From: Nannobrachium achirus
Lineage: Eukaryota; Chordata; Actinopteri; Myctophiformes; Myctophidae
Direction: 5' to 3'
Length of the DNA stretch: 64,000 nt
Assembly (NCBI GenBank): GCA_963921795.1
Contig: OY997653.1
Span: 22,889,158-22,953,157, forward strand
The position numbers and the translations under genes are program-made. Shown here in pieces: positions 33,307-47,394 of the stretch; the first letter of the stretch is position 1, and each line of letters begins with the position of its first letter. The notes under the pieces are model-generated. The model searched no databases. It was not told the origin of the DNA and saw nothing but the letters and a program-made list of their open reading frames with translations.

Positions 33307-34305
33307 CCTAATGCTAGTGTCTTTGGAACTGCAGTGGGCTTTTCTTTATTTCACCCCTTACCTGCTCTCTGTCTGATTGTGTGAAAGTGGAAGGAAAGCC
33401 TGTTCCACTGAAGGAGTAGGATGGATAGTGCCGTGTACATGTTACTTGACTTGCTGTACCACTTCACCCATTTTCTACCTATCTTCATATAGGCCTACTG
33501 TATGATTGGTCCTCATGAATGTTCATGATACAATGGTGCTGTTTGGTAATTATTTGTCTACTCTGTGTCTCATAGGAAGGCTGTGGACATGAATGTTCAA
33601 CCACTTCTGTCAAAAAAAGAAAACTTAAAAGTTGAATAAAAAGATTTTGGGGGGGAAAAAAGCTGTTGACAGTTCAGATATCGCAACACAATTTAGCATA
33701 CTAAATTAGCATAGGCCTACTAACTTTCCAGAATAGAAGCCTGTGGTTTCTATTAGCTTGGATTCCCCATTGATGCTGTCACTGGTTGGCATATTGTACC
33801 AAACTCTGAATCGTTTAAGCAGATTAATCATCACAATCGATGCCTGTGCATCTGTGACAACTCACAACTGAAAGTGTTTTATTGTATGCAACCAATTCAT
33901 TAACCACTTTTAACTTGGCATTCCAATTTTGGGAATAATGTGATCAAAGGAAAACATTTTCAAACTTATTTCTATTTTCGCCCCAAACAAAAAGTGAAAA
34001 TAGTCAGTCGACAAGCTCTCAACGCGTTGAGAGCAGATAGTTTATTTTTTTGCAGATCTACACACATTGTATTGCATCATTTCTGGGATGGCCGATTGGG
34101 CGTTGCCTAAGAGGCAGTCTTCAGCGATTGGTTCTCCCCCTAATCAATCACAATAGCAAACCAGATGACGTTGTTGTTAAGCGACCCTTATTCGTGTTGT
34201 TATGTGGCTGGCTAGTGGCTAACCTGTTGCTACTTGCTAACCAAAGAAACCGGCAGAATAGGAAAACTACTAACTAGTAATCAAACACAGTAATATATGT
34301 CTGTT
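33307..34305. other. Unassigned, with one hairpin copy
   Basis: A recurrent-hairpin relative lies at 33996-34065 (GAAAATAGTCAGTCGACAAG, CTCTCAACGCGTTGAGAG palindromic tip). No gene. Confidence 0.5.
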
Positions 34306-34582
34306 AGGCCGGACTCACACATATGCGTGAAACATCTTCTCTGTATCGTCTGAGAATGAGGGGTGGAGTGGCAAATCCAATGCATTGTCAATGGAAGGTT
34401 GTTTGGTTTTTTTGTCGTTGCCGTGTCTCTTGGCCAAAAGACAGCCTTTGGTTGAGCAAGAGACACGGCAACGACGAAAAACCAAACAACCTTCCATTGA
34501 CAATGCATTGGACTTCCCCCACCCCCCCTCATTCTCAGACAATACGGAGAAGATGTTTCACGCATATGTGTGAGTCCGGCCT
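34306..34582. mobile_element. Near-perfect palindromic MITE
   Basis: AGGCCGGACTCACACATATG and its complement bound 277 bp. Arms are about 130 bp with a centre near 34443. GTTGCCGTGTCTCTTG and CCAATGCATTGTCAATGG pair across it. Confidence 0.85.
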
Positions 34583-34672
34583 TCATGTTTCACAGCGAGA
34601 TCGATACGATCGCAAGTTACCGCAGTGGGCAATGCCATGTTTGTTTATGGGTGCCGTGTCATTGTTCCGACG

Positions 34673-34790
34673 CCCATAAGTCTGAAGGTTCATTAGTCCG
34701 AATTTAGTTAGGGTTACTGAGGTTAGGGTTAGGGTTAGGGTTAGGCATAGTATTCTTAACAAATTCGGACTAATGAACCTTCGGACCAAT
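34673..34790. repeat. Small foldback enclosing TTAGGG repeats
   Basis: AAGGTTCATTAGTCCGAATT pairs with AAATTCGGACTAATGAACCTT. The loop is GGTTACTGAGGTTAGGGTTA and further TTAGGG units (34716-34745). Confidence 0.85.
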
Positions 34791-35057
34791 GCCATGGCAC
34801 CCGCTGGTGAATGGTAACCTGGTGAATGCTAACCTTAACCCTAACCCTGGTCCCTGACCCTAACCAATGTAGGAATGAGATGTCGGTCTTATGGGCAGTC
34901 GTCGTCGAGCCAGGCTATAATTTTTTTTCTGCATGGGCCTATAAGTCGCTTTCTTTGGACTTGTTTTCGTAGACATGGCCGCTTGTATCTCTGGTTAAAT
35001 CTGTCAACACTGATAGTGGAGTAAGTGGAGTGGAGTGGAGTGTTTCTGTCTGCTGAG

Positions 35058-35091
35058 ATCAGTGTCTGTCTGTCTGTCCGTCCGTCCGTCC

Positions 35092-35164
<73 letters not shown>
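35058..35164. repeat. (GTCT/GTCC)n microsatellite
   Basis: About 26 tetranucleotide units with a GTCC block at 35077-35094. Confidence 0.95.
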
Positions 35165-35165
<1 letters not shown>

Positions 35166-35268
35166 TTATCTGCTTTGTCAATTGGCTTATCGATAGCATC
35201 TTTAATTTTGTTGTCGAGGAAATTCACCATGCACGCTCGGTTAAGGGCATTGATTTAATTAGACATGA

Positions 35269-35885
<617 letters not shown>

Positions 35886-36143
35886 GAGGCGGCAGTGGCT
35901 CAGGGGTAGAGAAACTGTCATTAGAACATGGAAGGTTCCCGAAGGGTTCCCAGTTCAATTCCGTGCTCCCCCAGAGTTAGTGTCGATGAGTCCTTGAGCA
36001 AGACTCTGAACCCCTAGTTGCTCCCGATGAGCAGGTTGGTGCCTTGCATGGTTTCCTCTGCCATCGGTGTATTAATATGTGTGTGAATGGTTGAATGTAA
36101 TGCACAATCTCTAAGCGCATTGGATAAAGGCGCTATATAAATG
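35886..36143 (+). repeat. tRNA-derived SINE, near full length
   Basis: The head AGGCGGCAGTGGCTCAGGGG followed by TAGAG resembles a pol III A box. The later GGTTCCCAGTTCAATTCC resembles a B box. The body has 'GAGCAAGACTCTGAACCCC' and the tail 'GGATAAAGGCGCTATATAAA'. No long 3' simple-sequence tail is seen. Confidence 0.75.
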
Positions 36144-36279
36144 CACCATATAAAACCACCACAGGATTCATGTGATGTCATTCATGTCATGTCAAAGCTC
36201 TGATACCAATCTTCAGTGGCGAGCTGAGTGTGCTTTCATCAGACCAATCTCGCAAAAAAAATAATAATAGACAATTCAC

Positions 36280-36953
36280 CAGTGGTGGAAAGAGTACTCA
36301 CATTTCTTTACTTAAGTAAAAGTATCAATATTGCAAAGCAGAAATACTGTCGCAGATGAAAGTATTGGTATCAAAATCTACTTAAAGTATCAAAAGTATT
36401 AACTCATTATCCAGAATGTCCTGTTTCAAAAATGTTCAAATGAAAATGTGTATACACATCTTTTGAAAATAGCAGCTCTACAATGTGTCACGATGTGACG
36501 CATTGTGAGCTTGTAGATTGGCTATTCAGAGATAACGCAGTTAATGTGTGTTTAAATCTCCAAAGTAGCTAACTAAAGTTTTCAAATAATTGTAGTGGAT
36601 AGTTAAGGGCTTTGCAGACAGGCACGATATTTTGCACGGAAAAAACTGACGATTCCATTTTTTTTTAAGAAACCAATGCTCCGAAGTGGCTGTGGCAGTC
36701 CTTTTCGGATCCGCAGTGAGGATTCCGCACAGCATTGCACACCAAATCCAATGCAGCAGCAAATGGAAAAAAACGCAACGGGAATGTGTGCAAAGCCCTT
36801 GAAAGTACAATATTTGCCTATCAGATGTAGTGGAGTAGAAGTAAAAGTAGTGAAAATTGGAAATACTACTCCAGTATATTGAAAATACCTCAGAATTGTT
36901 GGCTACTTAAATACAGTACTTGAGTAAACGTACTTAGTTACCTTCCACCACTG
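36280..36953. mobile_element. hAT-type non-autonomous element with hairpin
   Basis: CAGTGGTGGAA and TTCCACCACTG ends. Flanks CAATTCAC (36272-36279) and CAATTCCC (36954-36961) are an 8-bp duplication with one mismatch. Subterminal TACTTAAGTAAAAGTA words. The hairpin at 36464-36526 (GAAAATAGCAGCTCTACAAT...GAGCTTGTAGATTGGCTATT) is internal. Confidence 0.85.
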
Positions 36954-39096
36954 CAATTCCCATGAGAAATCTAGTGTCTGCACGCTTGTAAACGTACTGC
37001 ACACAGCTTACATTGCAATAAAGGTGGCAATTTCAAACGGCGCCTTTGGTACGCGTTTCTCCCATCAGGACTCTGGCAGCGGCGGTCTGTCTGCAAGGGC
37101 CTGATGGATTGGCTTGTAAACATGTCACACACACACAAAAAAAGCGATATTTCTTTTAGAAGAACATGATGTTCGAAGCTCTGGATGTGCTACATGGCTT
37201 GAGAGAAGGTCCTTATTGTGATTGACAGGTTGATGTGTTTTTAAATGTGGCCAATGTAGAGGTAATAAGTATGCGCGCAATAGCTTTTTTTTTTCTTTTT
37301 TACTGCATCACTCCTCCGAGGCGAGCTGGTCTAGTCTATTGGTTCTCAAACTGTGAGTTGGGGGGGGGGGGGGGGGGGAGTGACATGACCCTGTCTGTAA
37401 CTCTGAGAGTGGTCCATTTGTACACTCTCAGAGTTAAGGGCGGTCCTTGTAAATAAGACATTTGAGAACCACTACTAGTTGGACTCCGATGCCATAATTG
37501 TCATAATGGTAAATAAGTACCCTACATATTCTACTGAAGAAAACCTGGAGACTTGACATTCAGCAATTGGTTCTTATGATCAAAATAAGAACATTATAAT
37601 GGCGTCTATTATAATTGTTTTCGTCAAGGAGAAGACCAAGTCTTTGCCATGGACACATTTGTCCGTGTCCGGACATGTTGCCTGCTTGTGAAGAGTGAAT
37701 CATGACGATGGTGATTCCTGTGACAAAAGACTGTTGTTTTATTTTTTTTCTCCTTCCCATTCCTCTCTTGTTCTTTTACACAGCTCAAGAAGAACAATGT
37801 GTGAATTATAATGTCTGGCTCCGCTGCTCATTCATTCTCAAAGGCCAGGGAGCCGTGACTGCTTCGACTGGATGAATAACAAAATTACCACACGTTTTGT
37901 AGTTGATGGCAGGCCAGAAAATGACTGGCAACATCGTTAATCTGTGGTTCATATTGAACAAGTCCTGCGCCCGGGGGTCTGCACAGTACAGTATATGAAA
38001 GATTGAATGTCCCTGAGGAGTCTCAGTCTCAGTCTCAAGTAATGTTTGAGAACCCAGACCGGTGCCCGTTGGGCAGAATAGTCACCAATCCTTTGACGTC
38101 CAGTTGTGCAATATCCGTTGTATCCGTCTGTCTGTCTGTGTCCCTTTCATGCCCATACATTAATTATGGAGATATCTTATACACTGTCTGTCTGGTTCTC
38201 TTTTATGCCTATATATGGTGTTCCGTGTCCAGGCCAGTCTGTGATGTCATCTCCAAATTTGGGCCCTGTAGTCGGGTCAGTCAGTGATGTCAGTCATCTC
38301 CAAATTTGGTCACTTGTTTCATCATGTCAGACAGACATTATTTGGGCATTGTTTCAGCTCATGTCAGCTACATGATGTCAGCATGCAGGCTGTTTCACCC
38401 GTTTATGCCCATATATGGTGTTCTGTGATGTCAGTCAGTGATGTCGGGCATTGTTTTAGCATGCGGCTGTTACCATTGCGAAGACAATGTTTAGTATCAG
38501 TGATGTCAGCATGCGGACAGACGGCGGACAGACATTCCATACATTAATTGTTAGATAACCACTTTATTTCAACCTAGCATCATTATTTTGGGCATATCTT
38601 TAAACAAACAAATAATAACAATAATAATAATGTAGATCTTATATATTTCAAAAATAGAATGTAAATGGCAAATCTACAAGTTCTCAACGTGTTGCAACAA
38701 CGTGATGCCTGTATAAGGCATAAGACAAGTGGTTCATGTGAAAATTGGCCGAAAGTTCCACTTTTTGATTAGCCTTCATGTCTTTGATGACGCTAGTTCC
38801 ACAGTCTGCTTTCGGTTGCTTAGGCTACTCACAGACTGGCTTGGGTTTGCTCAGATGGCCAATTAGCATACGAGAGTCCTGCTAATTAATGAAATACCTG
38901 TTGTGTAACAGAGCAGCTGTTTGGCACAACAGGAGAAGAAGACTTCTGTCACAACGCGAATGCACCAAGCCGTAGCAATGGAAACCTGCTTGTTGCCTGT
39001 ATAGAATGAGTATCGACCAAGACGGAAATAGCAATACACAGAAATTCCGTTTTGCTTCCCGTATCCGGATGCAGGCATGTGCACACATACCGGTAG
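36954..39096. other. Mostly unassigned
   Basis: 37337-37470 is a TTGGTTCTCAAACTG...TTTGAGAACCACTA element with a G run at 37360-37378. 38150-38480 has repeated 'CATCTCCAAATTTGG' and 'GTGATGTCAG' words shared in part with 61600-61760. A hairpin half is at 38660-38705. No gene. Confidence 0.45.
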
Positions 39097-39530
39097 ATAT
39101 AAAAGGGGTCTTGAGCCCCTGCCCTTTTACCCGTCGGGCCGTCTGTAAAAAAGTGTGCTCTCCAGACCACGAATGCAGTTTTCACTACTATGGTGAAAGA
39201 CATGCAAATGCCCTCTTATCCATGCCATACCTGAAGGTATAGCGTTAAAGACAAACTCTCCTGAACTTGAATGCAGCATCTTGAAAGAATTGCCCTCTCT
39301 ATGTAGAAATCCATGCCGTACGTCACATCTCCAGTATTAACTCGATTAAATGCTTAGTTCATCAAGCACCGAAAATAGCCGACCTCCAAGCTCACAACGC
39401 GTCGCAGTGTGACGCGTTGTGAGCTTGGAGGTCTGCTATTTTTGATATTTTTCACCAAAAGGCCCTTTTAGAAATTTCAGCCCCTGCCACTCTAACATTC
39501 TCTGCACGTCCCTGTCCGGATGTATGACGT
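39097..39530. repeat. Dispersed repeat with hairpin (copy 1)
   Basis: Matches 58925-59310 in reverse complement along its length and 17820-18012 in part. Central hairpin 39372-39442 with arms CTCACAACGCGTC / GACGCGTTGTGAG and CCTCCAAG / CTTGGAGG. Ends 'AGCCCCTGCCC' / 'GACGTGCAGAGAATG' shared between copies. Confidence 0.75.
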
Positions 39531-40603
39531 AGGTTGACAACTTTTTAGGGGGCAGAAGTAGGTTTGGAGTCTATTTATTTCCAATGGGAGAGTGAACGTG
39601 AACACAGCTCCTGAACCATTCTTTAGCCCCACGGTCACTGAACTAAATATTGGACCGGATCATCACAAGCCACATAATATTTCCAACATTTCCCATACAA
39701 AAACGGCTTTTTTTTAGCAACACAAATAAGGAGAAAATCAACTTTAATATCGCCCTTTATCCGTCCCAGAAACACACTCAGGATCTAGAACCAGTAAACA
39801 AACGCACTCTAGTGGCTCCAGTCAGGTTGCATCTTGGTATATTTAAAAATCTTTGGTATCGATGAGTCTCACTAGGGCAGAAGAATAGGCTTTATGCACA
39901 GCAGCCATTATTGGAAAGGAAACTGGGCCTCTTTTCCTTACTTTTTTCACAGGTGTCAGCAGTTATACTAATTGTGGGATCGCTGAAAGCGAGAGTATGT
40001 TATCTTCATTATTTATAGAGTGAGTTCCGCCACATAGTGAGTTCTGTCGCAGGCCCTTAGCCAATGAGGTGCAATCGAGTTGCGGAAAAACATCTGGGAG
40101 TGGTGGTAGCTGGAGTATTGGTTGAGCTTCACATGACAGTGCGCACGTTGGAGAATATAGTCACGAGCGAGCCCACGCTGTTTCGTAGGAACAGTATCTC
40201 TAGTTAAGGCTGTGTTACATTCTGGCCAAACTGAGTCAGGGTGCTGATGTAATGATATTGACTGCTTATGTGTGTGTGTGTGTGTGTGAGATTTTTTTCC
40301 CCATAACGAATTACTTACTTTGTTGCATGAAATTGGCACACGAAAGGTAAAAAAAAAGATACAAAAAAGTTTTTGCCTGCTACATTGGAAAAGCTGTCTG
40401 TGGGTTTTATGAATATTGAATCACATGCAACAAGCGATTTTGACTATATACCAACTACACTGGATCCAATGAAACACGTGATCCTTTTCCATTACTTCAT
40501 TTTCCTGTATAGTAACTGTTTTGTACATACTGTACATATACAGGGTTTTCACCCCGGCACTGCCGGCAGCAACAATCAATACACAGCTAACACATCCCCC
40601 AAG
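39531..40603. other. Mostly unassigned
   Basis: 39575-39690 is a reverse copy of the family at 26165 and 57960 (shared TTCTTTAGCCCCA.GGTCACTG). (TG)n at 40268-40288. A partial TCGTC-family end at 40541-40575. No gene. Confidence 0.45.
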
Positions 40604-40928
40604 GGTAGGGAACCTTAGGCACGGGTGCCAACGCAGGCACAGGGTAGGGTGATCACTGGATTTTTATTTTAAAATCAAATATTGTTTTAAACGTGGTCAC
40701 CCAATTTGCAGCCAATTACATCCTGCACATAATTCTACATTCATTTAAATGCTTAACTCTGACTGGGGAGGGAGTCGGGGAGATACTGTAGGTGGGTTAT
40801 TGCTAATGTCCTGCCAATCAAAATATGTCAGAATGTTTGATGGCGTGTCATTAAAATGAATGTTGACATGGCACACTGACTATCTAGAAAATAACAACAT
40901 GGCACTTCAAAAAGGTTGCTGACCTCTG
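40604..40928. repeat. Dispersed repeat shared with 30960-31330
   Basis: The right end complement, GGCAGAGGTCAGCAACC, is typical of fish hAT-type non-autonomous elements. It abuts the next element at 40931. Confidence 0.6.
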
Positions 40929-40930
40929 CC

Positions 40931-41400
40931 TTAAAGCTATACTGTGTAAGTTGCTCAACTGGTGGTCTGTAGCAGTATAGCAAACCGCGGTCGCGTTTGC
41001 TTTTTTCGTCCGTTTTTCGCTCGCGGACCGGGCCGTCAGACCACCGCGTCCGCGTAGAAGACGAGCAGCGGTTGGGGAGTTACATGCTAGACTCCTCCAG
41101 TGTAAACACTGCAGTGTACTTCCTGAAGGCGTGTTTCCTAAACCCACCAGAGAGCCCGGCAGTGTATGTTCTGCGCTGTGATTGGCCGGCAGTGTATAAC
41201 CCTCGCTGTGATTGGCCGGTAGTGTGATGACGCAATTTTTCCGCGAAAACCGGTCCCGGGCAGGGATCATAGAAAACATATAAAGAGAAGGCTTTAGAAG
41301 CTGAAAATAACGGAGTGGGGGTTCTAAAACTTTAGCGATTTAACAGCTAGGACCATTTTAAGATTTGTTTTATAAAAAAAGTTACATGGTATAACTTTAA
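40931..41400. mobile_element. TTAA-flanked TIR element
   Basis: TTAAAGCTATACTGTGTAAG at left. The right end complemented is TTAAAGTTATACCATGTAAC. GC-rich interior with a direct repeat CGCTGTGATTGGCCGG (twice). TTAA target suggests a piggyBac/Kolobok derivative. Confidence 0.8.
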
Positions 41401-41543
41401 ACAAAGCTCTATACTAAATTATGTGAGCAAACTGATACAATCGCAGTTTTGCGTGCGTGTGTTCGTGCGTGCGTGCATGTACACTCACTCGCGTATACAT
41501 GAGCAAGAGGCAGAGGGGATGGAAGGAGTGTGAAAGCGAATAT

Positions 41544-41919
41544 CAAGGGTCTTCAACAGGGGGTCCGGGACCCATAGGGGGTCCTCAGAGTTAATACAGG
41601 GGGTCCTCCAAATCTTTGCGTGATAGAAACCTATTTTCTCCTTTTTTTATATTAACCACTTGAACCCTAGCGTCCATATTCTGCAAACTTTAGCCAAAAA
41701 TAGCAGATCTACAAGCTCACAACGCCTCGCGCTGCGTAAGTATTGACGGTTCAAGTGGTTAAATATCTGAAAACACACATTGACATTTATCCAAAATACA
41801 CTGATGATTGTGCTGTCAAACCATGAAACTATATGGAATCTATGAACAGGTTGTGGGGGTCCCGCTTCATCTCTCTCTCAACTAAGGGGTCCTTGGCCTG
41901 AAAACGTTGAAGACCCCTG
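41544..41919. mobile_element. CA(A/G)GGGTCTTCAAC TIR element with half hairpin
   Basis: Ends CAAGGGTCTTCAAC and, complemented, CAGGGGTCTTCAACG. Flanks GCGAATAT / GCGTGTAT are a degraded 8-bp match. Internal arms TTAACCACTTGAACC / GGTTCAAGTGGTTAA enclose a hairpin half (41696-41735). Second copy at 54046-54428. Confidence 0.75.
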
Positions 41920-42120
41920 GCGTGTATATATACATGAGGGACTTGTTTGTTTATAAAATAAAGGACTCTGAAGCCCAATTTGTGTTTTCGTCATTCCACT
42001 GTTCCTGGGGCGGATTTAGAGATTCCTTAGGCCTGTTCCAAACTGCCGTTGTGGGGGCTCCCCTCACCTCACCTACCCCCTCATCTCATCCCTCTGCTTT
42101 CCCTCCTGTTAGCTTGTTAG

Positions 42121-42151
<31 letters not shown>

Positions 42152-42161
42152 ACGCACACGC

Positions 42162-42218
<57 letters not shown>

Positions 42219-43814
42219 AAGAGTTTAATTGGCATACCGAAAAGTTCACGCCAGGCTATGAGCCTTTCCCGCATCCTCAGATAGACTTCATTCTTGCAGG
42301 GCACAGCCTCAAAGCAATGCACAGACAAGATGACACGGAAAAACAAAAACACCAAAAGATCGTTCCGAAATATTGATTGAATGGCATTTGAAAGAGCCGG
42401 TGTGTAAACATGATTGACACAAAGGCGAGGCTGTAGCTATTTTTTTTTAGGTGGAGCAATCTCAGTAAGGATTCGGCGTGCAAGAACCTTCAGAGCTGAC
42501 AGATGACAGAGATGATTACGGGTTACACCAGTGGCGTCAGTTCAGCAAAAGCTAAGGTATGGCAACATGACTGGTGTCATGTTACCATACCTTAGCAACA
42601 ACAGGCATGATGATGATGATGATTATGATTACTATCAGTGAATAGTATTATTTTACCGCAGGCACAAGTAAGCAACTGCTGCTAATTAACAATACATTGC
42701 AGCTGTGCTGACCTACTGAACCGGAGAATAATCCATCTTGTCAAGATGTAGTTAGTTTAAAGTAATTTAATAATCAGAACCAGACAATAATAATAATAAC
42801 CAACCCAGATAGTCATAGTCATTTGTGAATTTATTTTAAGATGTATTTTATTTATTTATTTTCCCCTGGAGCCAAGGAATGGCAGCTGCTATACCTTGCC
42901 ATACCGTATACCCAATTGACGCCTCTGGGCTACACACAGCCAGTTCTCCACACGGTGTGGATAGCAGCTATGCATCATCTCACTGTTATATGCAGTGGTT
43001 CTCACACTTCTTTTCATGTCAAGGACCCCCCCAGGTTGTCCCCAGCATTAGGCCACGGACCCCCATAACTCAAACCAGAGTTACAAACCAGTGAGTAGAC
43101 CCTCCAGAAAAACGCAGGTTTTTTTGTGATTTTATGTGGTGGAGTTGTGAAATATGTGTAGAGATGCTAAAAGTATCTAATATGCACAAATTTGCGAAAT
43201 GTGTGGAAAGTTGCGAAATATGCGGAAATATGCGATTATGTGCCCTTTTTTAAAACAACTGACCCCTGCATATTCTGCACTCTTTATGCGTTTGTCTACT
43301 AATTTTTTCACCATGGGCCGTCTGATCTGTTCTAGGCCTGGCCTAAACTGGAAACAAGCTGAAGAAGCGTCATCGCTTTGTTTCGGTCCCCTCTGTTTGT
43401 TTCCTCAATCCCTATTTAAATGCTAGATAAGTTTAGTCTTGCCATTGCGAGTTGGACTAAAAGATGATATACAGTACCACACAAACCTTTCAAAAGATAA
43501 GCAAAACTATGCAGCATCGAAGGGATTTATTGGGTAGGTCCAAAAATGATGTCCTTGAGCGCGGGGAATTGTTTTGGGTTAAAACTGTTTCCGGTTTGGT
43601 AGTTCCAGCCAAAGTGTAGTCCGTTTTGACTACAAAATGATGTAGACTTTTTCCGCTCCCGACCAGATCAAAAACCCGAAATTGGAAGTGATCCCAGGCT
43701 ACCTTTTTTTCCAGTTCTGGAATAAAACAAAGAGAATCATCAAACACGTCAAACACCCTCGAGCTGAGACGAGGTAGAGGTCAGGTAGAGGTGTTTCAAA
43801 AGTTGCGTCCAATA
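41920..43814. other. Mostly unassigned, contains (CA)n
   Basis: (CA)n with CACG interruptions at 42119-42214. 43000-43080 is a CAGTGGTTCTCACACTTC...GGACCCCC fragment. A minus-strand stretch at 42220-42355 (YLRMRERLIAWRELFGMPIK) looks codon-like but has no recognised homologue. Confidence 0.4.
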
Positions 43815-44515
43815 GTTGAGTCTAAAATGGCAGTTCCGTGACCGTGGAGAGCAAAGGTCCATTTCTCAATGGATTTGTCATCTAGGAGGGTTATTAAACA
43901 CATTTGGCTGGGGTGTCTTTTTTAAAATGGCTGGGAAAATGTTTGACAGCTAGGGTAATTTTCAGTCTCATTCACTTGCTATACACTACACTATAAAGGC
44001 AAAAATGACTCCCAAATTATCTGCTTTAAGTGGGATGTGAGGGGTCAAACTAGGTGTTTTTAATTATTCTGAATCCATTGCAAGCATTTGTTTTGCATGA
44101 AAAACATTCCTTGGGCAAGAAATGACCCCACAATACGATGGTTTAGTGATGAGTCATCAATTTTCACAGCCTTTTGGGGTAAGTTTTTAGCCCAAGGAAT
44201 GTTTTTCATGCAAAACAAATGCTTGCAATGAATTCCGAATAATTAAAAACCCCTAGTTTGACCCCTCACATCCCACTTAAAGCAGATTTTTTGGGAGTCA
44301 TTTTTGCCTTTATAGTGAGAGACAGTATTAATAGTGTATAGCAAATGAATTAGACTGAAAATTACTCTAGCTGTCAAACATTTTCCCAGCCATTTAAAAA
44401 AAGACACCCCGGCCAAATTTGTTTAATAACCCTCCTAGATGACAAATCCATTGAGAAACGGACCTTTGCTCTCCACGGTCACGGAACTGCCATTTTAGAC
44501 CCAACTACAAGACAT
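43815..44515. mobile_element. 700-bp foldback MITE with about 300-bp arms
   Basis: GTTGAGTCTAAAATGGCAGT pairs with its near-complement at 44496-44515. Pairing continues through CCGTGACCGTGGAGAGCAAAG and CTTTAAGTGGGATGTGAGGG to the centre near 44150 (CCAAGGAATGTTTTTCATGC both ways). No ORF. Confidence 0.85.
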
Positions 44516-47394
44516 CACCCTGGCCCATGGTCTTCATATTAAGAAGGCTACTTTCCACAAGGTTGCGTCAGAAGAGGAATACCACGCAGGCCTTGAATTT
44601 TAAGATATGATATGCACATAATTCATGTCTAAAATATTGAATCACTTCCACGGGTGACTGAAAGTGCTATTTCAGACTCTTTCTCCCTCCGCCAGGCGTC
44701 TTATCTCGCTGTTTTTTATGCCATGGCGCTGTAGGGGGGCTGTGCTCGTTTTAGTGGAATAAATCAAAGTCCAAACATTACAGTTGCCTACAGTATATAT
44801 TGATCTCATATTACAAGAATCTGGTGAATGAATAGAAGGATGTTTTTCTGGTATCATTCCTTTTACATGTTCAATAATTTATAGATTTTAGAAGCTACAT
44901 TTAGCACACTTAAACCCTCTATAAAACAGACCTGAACTAGCACTGTAGCTGGACACCCTTTTTATCCGACTACAACAGATCTCTCGCAATGCAAGTTTAC
45001 ATTACCGTTACAGTCCATTGTATTAAACTGTATTGTGTTTGGTTATGGCCAATGTATTCAAGTTCTGACATTTAATACAAACTAGAACTGCACTCTGTCG
45101 AGGTGCCAACTTGCGCTTTGTGCACAACATGGCCTACAGCATGAGGTGCACTCACCACTGGCATCACCACTGGCGATGCCAGTGACATCACCACTGGCAT
45201 CACCAGGAATGCTGGTCCCTCATTGGCTGTTAATGATTACGTTGCCAGAAATGCTGGTCCCTGATTGCAGCTACGGGATTAAACACACACAGACACCGAC
45301 ATACTGGGACAGTACATACATACGCAGCAGAACGCAGTACTGGCACACTGGCAGTGCTGCAAAAGTAATGATTGATAGAATAATATTTCTGCAAAACAGG
45401 CATTCATTAATTAATTATGACTCTTCTTTTTCCAAAATCTCTTCTTTCCAAATCTTTCCAAATCTTTCCAAATCCTAAAATCCTGGAAACAGGATTTGAC
45501 AAATCCCCATCTTATGAGCTATTTGTACATTGAGGTTTACAGTAAACTACTGGTGAGAGGGCAGCAGGCCCCCTGGAGTGAGACCACCTGGAGGGATGTG
45601 TGGAAGAGTAGTTGCCCACTCCATCATCAAAGCCCCCCCCCCCTTCCTCCCCCCATCTAGAGCATCTCTGGGCAATTATAAAAGTGCTATATACATTTGA
45701 AATATATTGAAAAAAAACATGAAACATGAAAAAAAAGCCTAAGAATTAAAAAAAAAAAATGATGTCATAAAGACCTTTAAAGCTGCCCACCCTGCTCTAG
45801 AATAAGTAAACTAGACCCAAGTTTTTGAATATCTTTGCCAAAAAACAGATCTACAAGCTCACAGCAGACACTCAGTCTCAAAAACACATGCTGAATGGTT
45901 ATTGCGGAAAAAATATACCAGTGAAAGATTATGACAAAAATAACGAAATAAAAATCTAAATGATATACACTGTATGACTTTGAATGTCTTTTGATCACAT
46001 TTCAGGATGAATATTCATGGTGTAGAGTAGACATAACACACTTAAACCCTGTGCGTGTACAGGAGTTCACGCCCACTCGTGGGTGTTTGATTGACAGGTA
46101 TTGAATGATTTATGATCCCCCAGTGACAGGTTGACAGATCATGAATGTTATGACCGGGGCCTAACCCTCCATTCCTCCCTCTCCCTTGCTCCACTCACTT
46201 CCTCACAACAGTGGTTCCCAACCTGTTCAGGCCCTGACCCCCAAAATAATCCTATTTGAACTGGGGACCCCCCACCCTGACGAGCACTTCTTGGAGTTGG
46301 AGGAGTTGAGGCATTACATGTTGTTTATCACAATTCTATCTATTCTGTCAAAAACGACTTTTTTCCAAAAGTCTGTGAAAGTACTGTTGGATTCGCACAC
46401 GCACGCACACGCACGCACGCACGCACACACTTTGTTCTTTCTGGTTATGATGCCATACGTATTATGGACTACTGGGCAAGTGCAAGACATGTTTATCTGA
46501 GGTTGCTGTTTACTTCTATATTTTATTCTATTATTCTTACTTTTTAGGATTATTACATGCATTATGGATGTTTTTTATTGACAGGAGACTATGGACTATG
46601 AACTGACTGGCCTACTGTACAAACGGACTAATGGTTGATGGCATTATGTTGCTCTATCAGTGTATTTATCTATTTTCTTTGTTGATGCTGTTGCTTATGT
46701 ATGCACCAAACAACATTTTGTTGTATGTTTCATACAGAGACAAATAAACATCTTATCTTATCTTATTTATGAAGTTTGGCTGAGTTATCCCCAGTTCAAA
46801 ACAGAGAACAGTCGACAGTCAGAAACGCAACCTGAAGTATGCATTAGTATCTGAAGTATATGTTTTATTTTTTATTTTTAACAGCTTTTGGGTGCAAAAG
46901 CCCCGATGACATAACTTAGTCGACATGGATTCTGCATCAATTAAATATTCAAAATCTTTCCCCCGCATGTGAAGGCCGGCTGGGTTTATTCAGAGACAAT
47001 TATTTGTGCGTGTGGCGCGGTTCCAAACCACTTCAATTTCATTAATCCACTGCGTAGGAAATAAAGAACGGTACAGTATATTCTATATAAAGTCATGTAA
47101 AATCGGTAACATGTGGGTGATAATTCCGTGTATCAAATATGATTTTATTCCAAGGCAATCAAAACATTGAAATTTGTTGGACATTCTACACTGCACTGAA
47201 TTAAGTGATTGTGACAGCTTGGAATGTACACATCGGACTGCCTCTCTTCCGTGGGCAGAGAGGGAGAGAAGGTTCGATTGCATTTGGGGATACCGCATAG
47301 CACAGTCCGCTCTTAAAGGCAATGGCACCTGGCTGGCACGCTGATTGGTCGAATTAATTAACAAATTAATGATGGAGGGGAAAGGAACTCATGG
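44516..47394. other. Mostly unassigned
   Basis: 45155-45205 has short CACTGGCATCACCA direct repeats. A hairpin half is at 45845-45866. 46209-46285 is a CAGTGGTTCCCAACCTG... fragment. (CACG)n at 46400-46428. 46725-46770 ends ACAAATAAACATC(TTATC)n, a LINE- or SINE-like tail. No gene. Confidence 0.45.

Noticed and set aside
42220..42355. Codon-like minus-strand stretch YLRMRERLIAWRELFGMPIK
   Set aside because: No recognised homologue, no convincing splice sites, and it runs into a CA repeat; conservation data would be needed.
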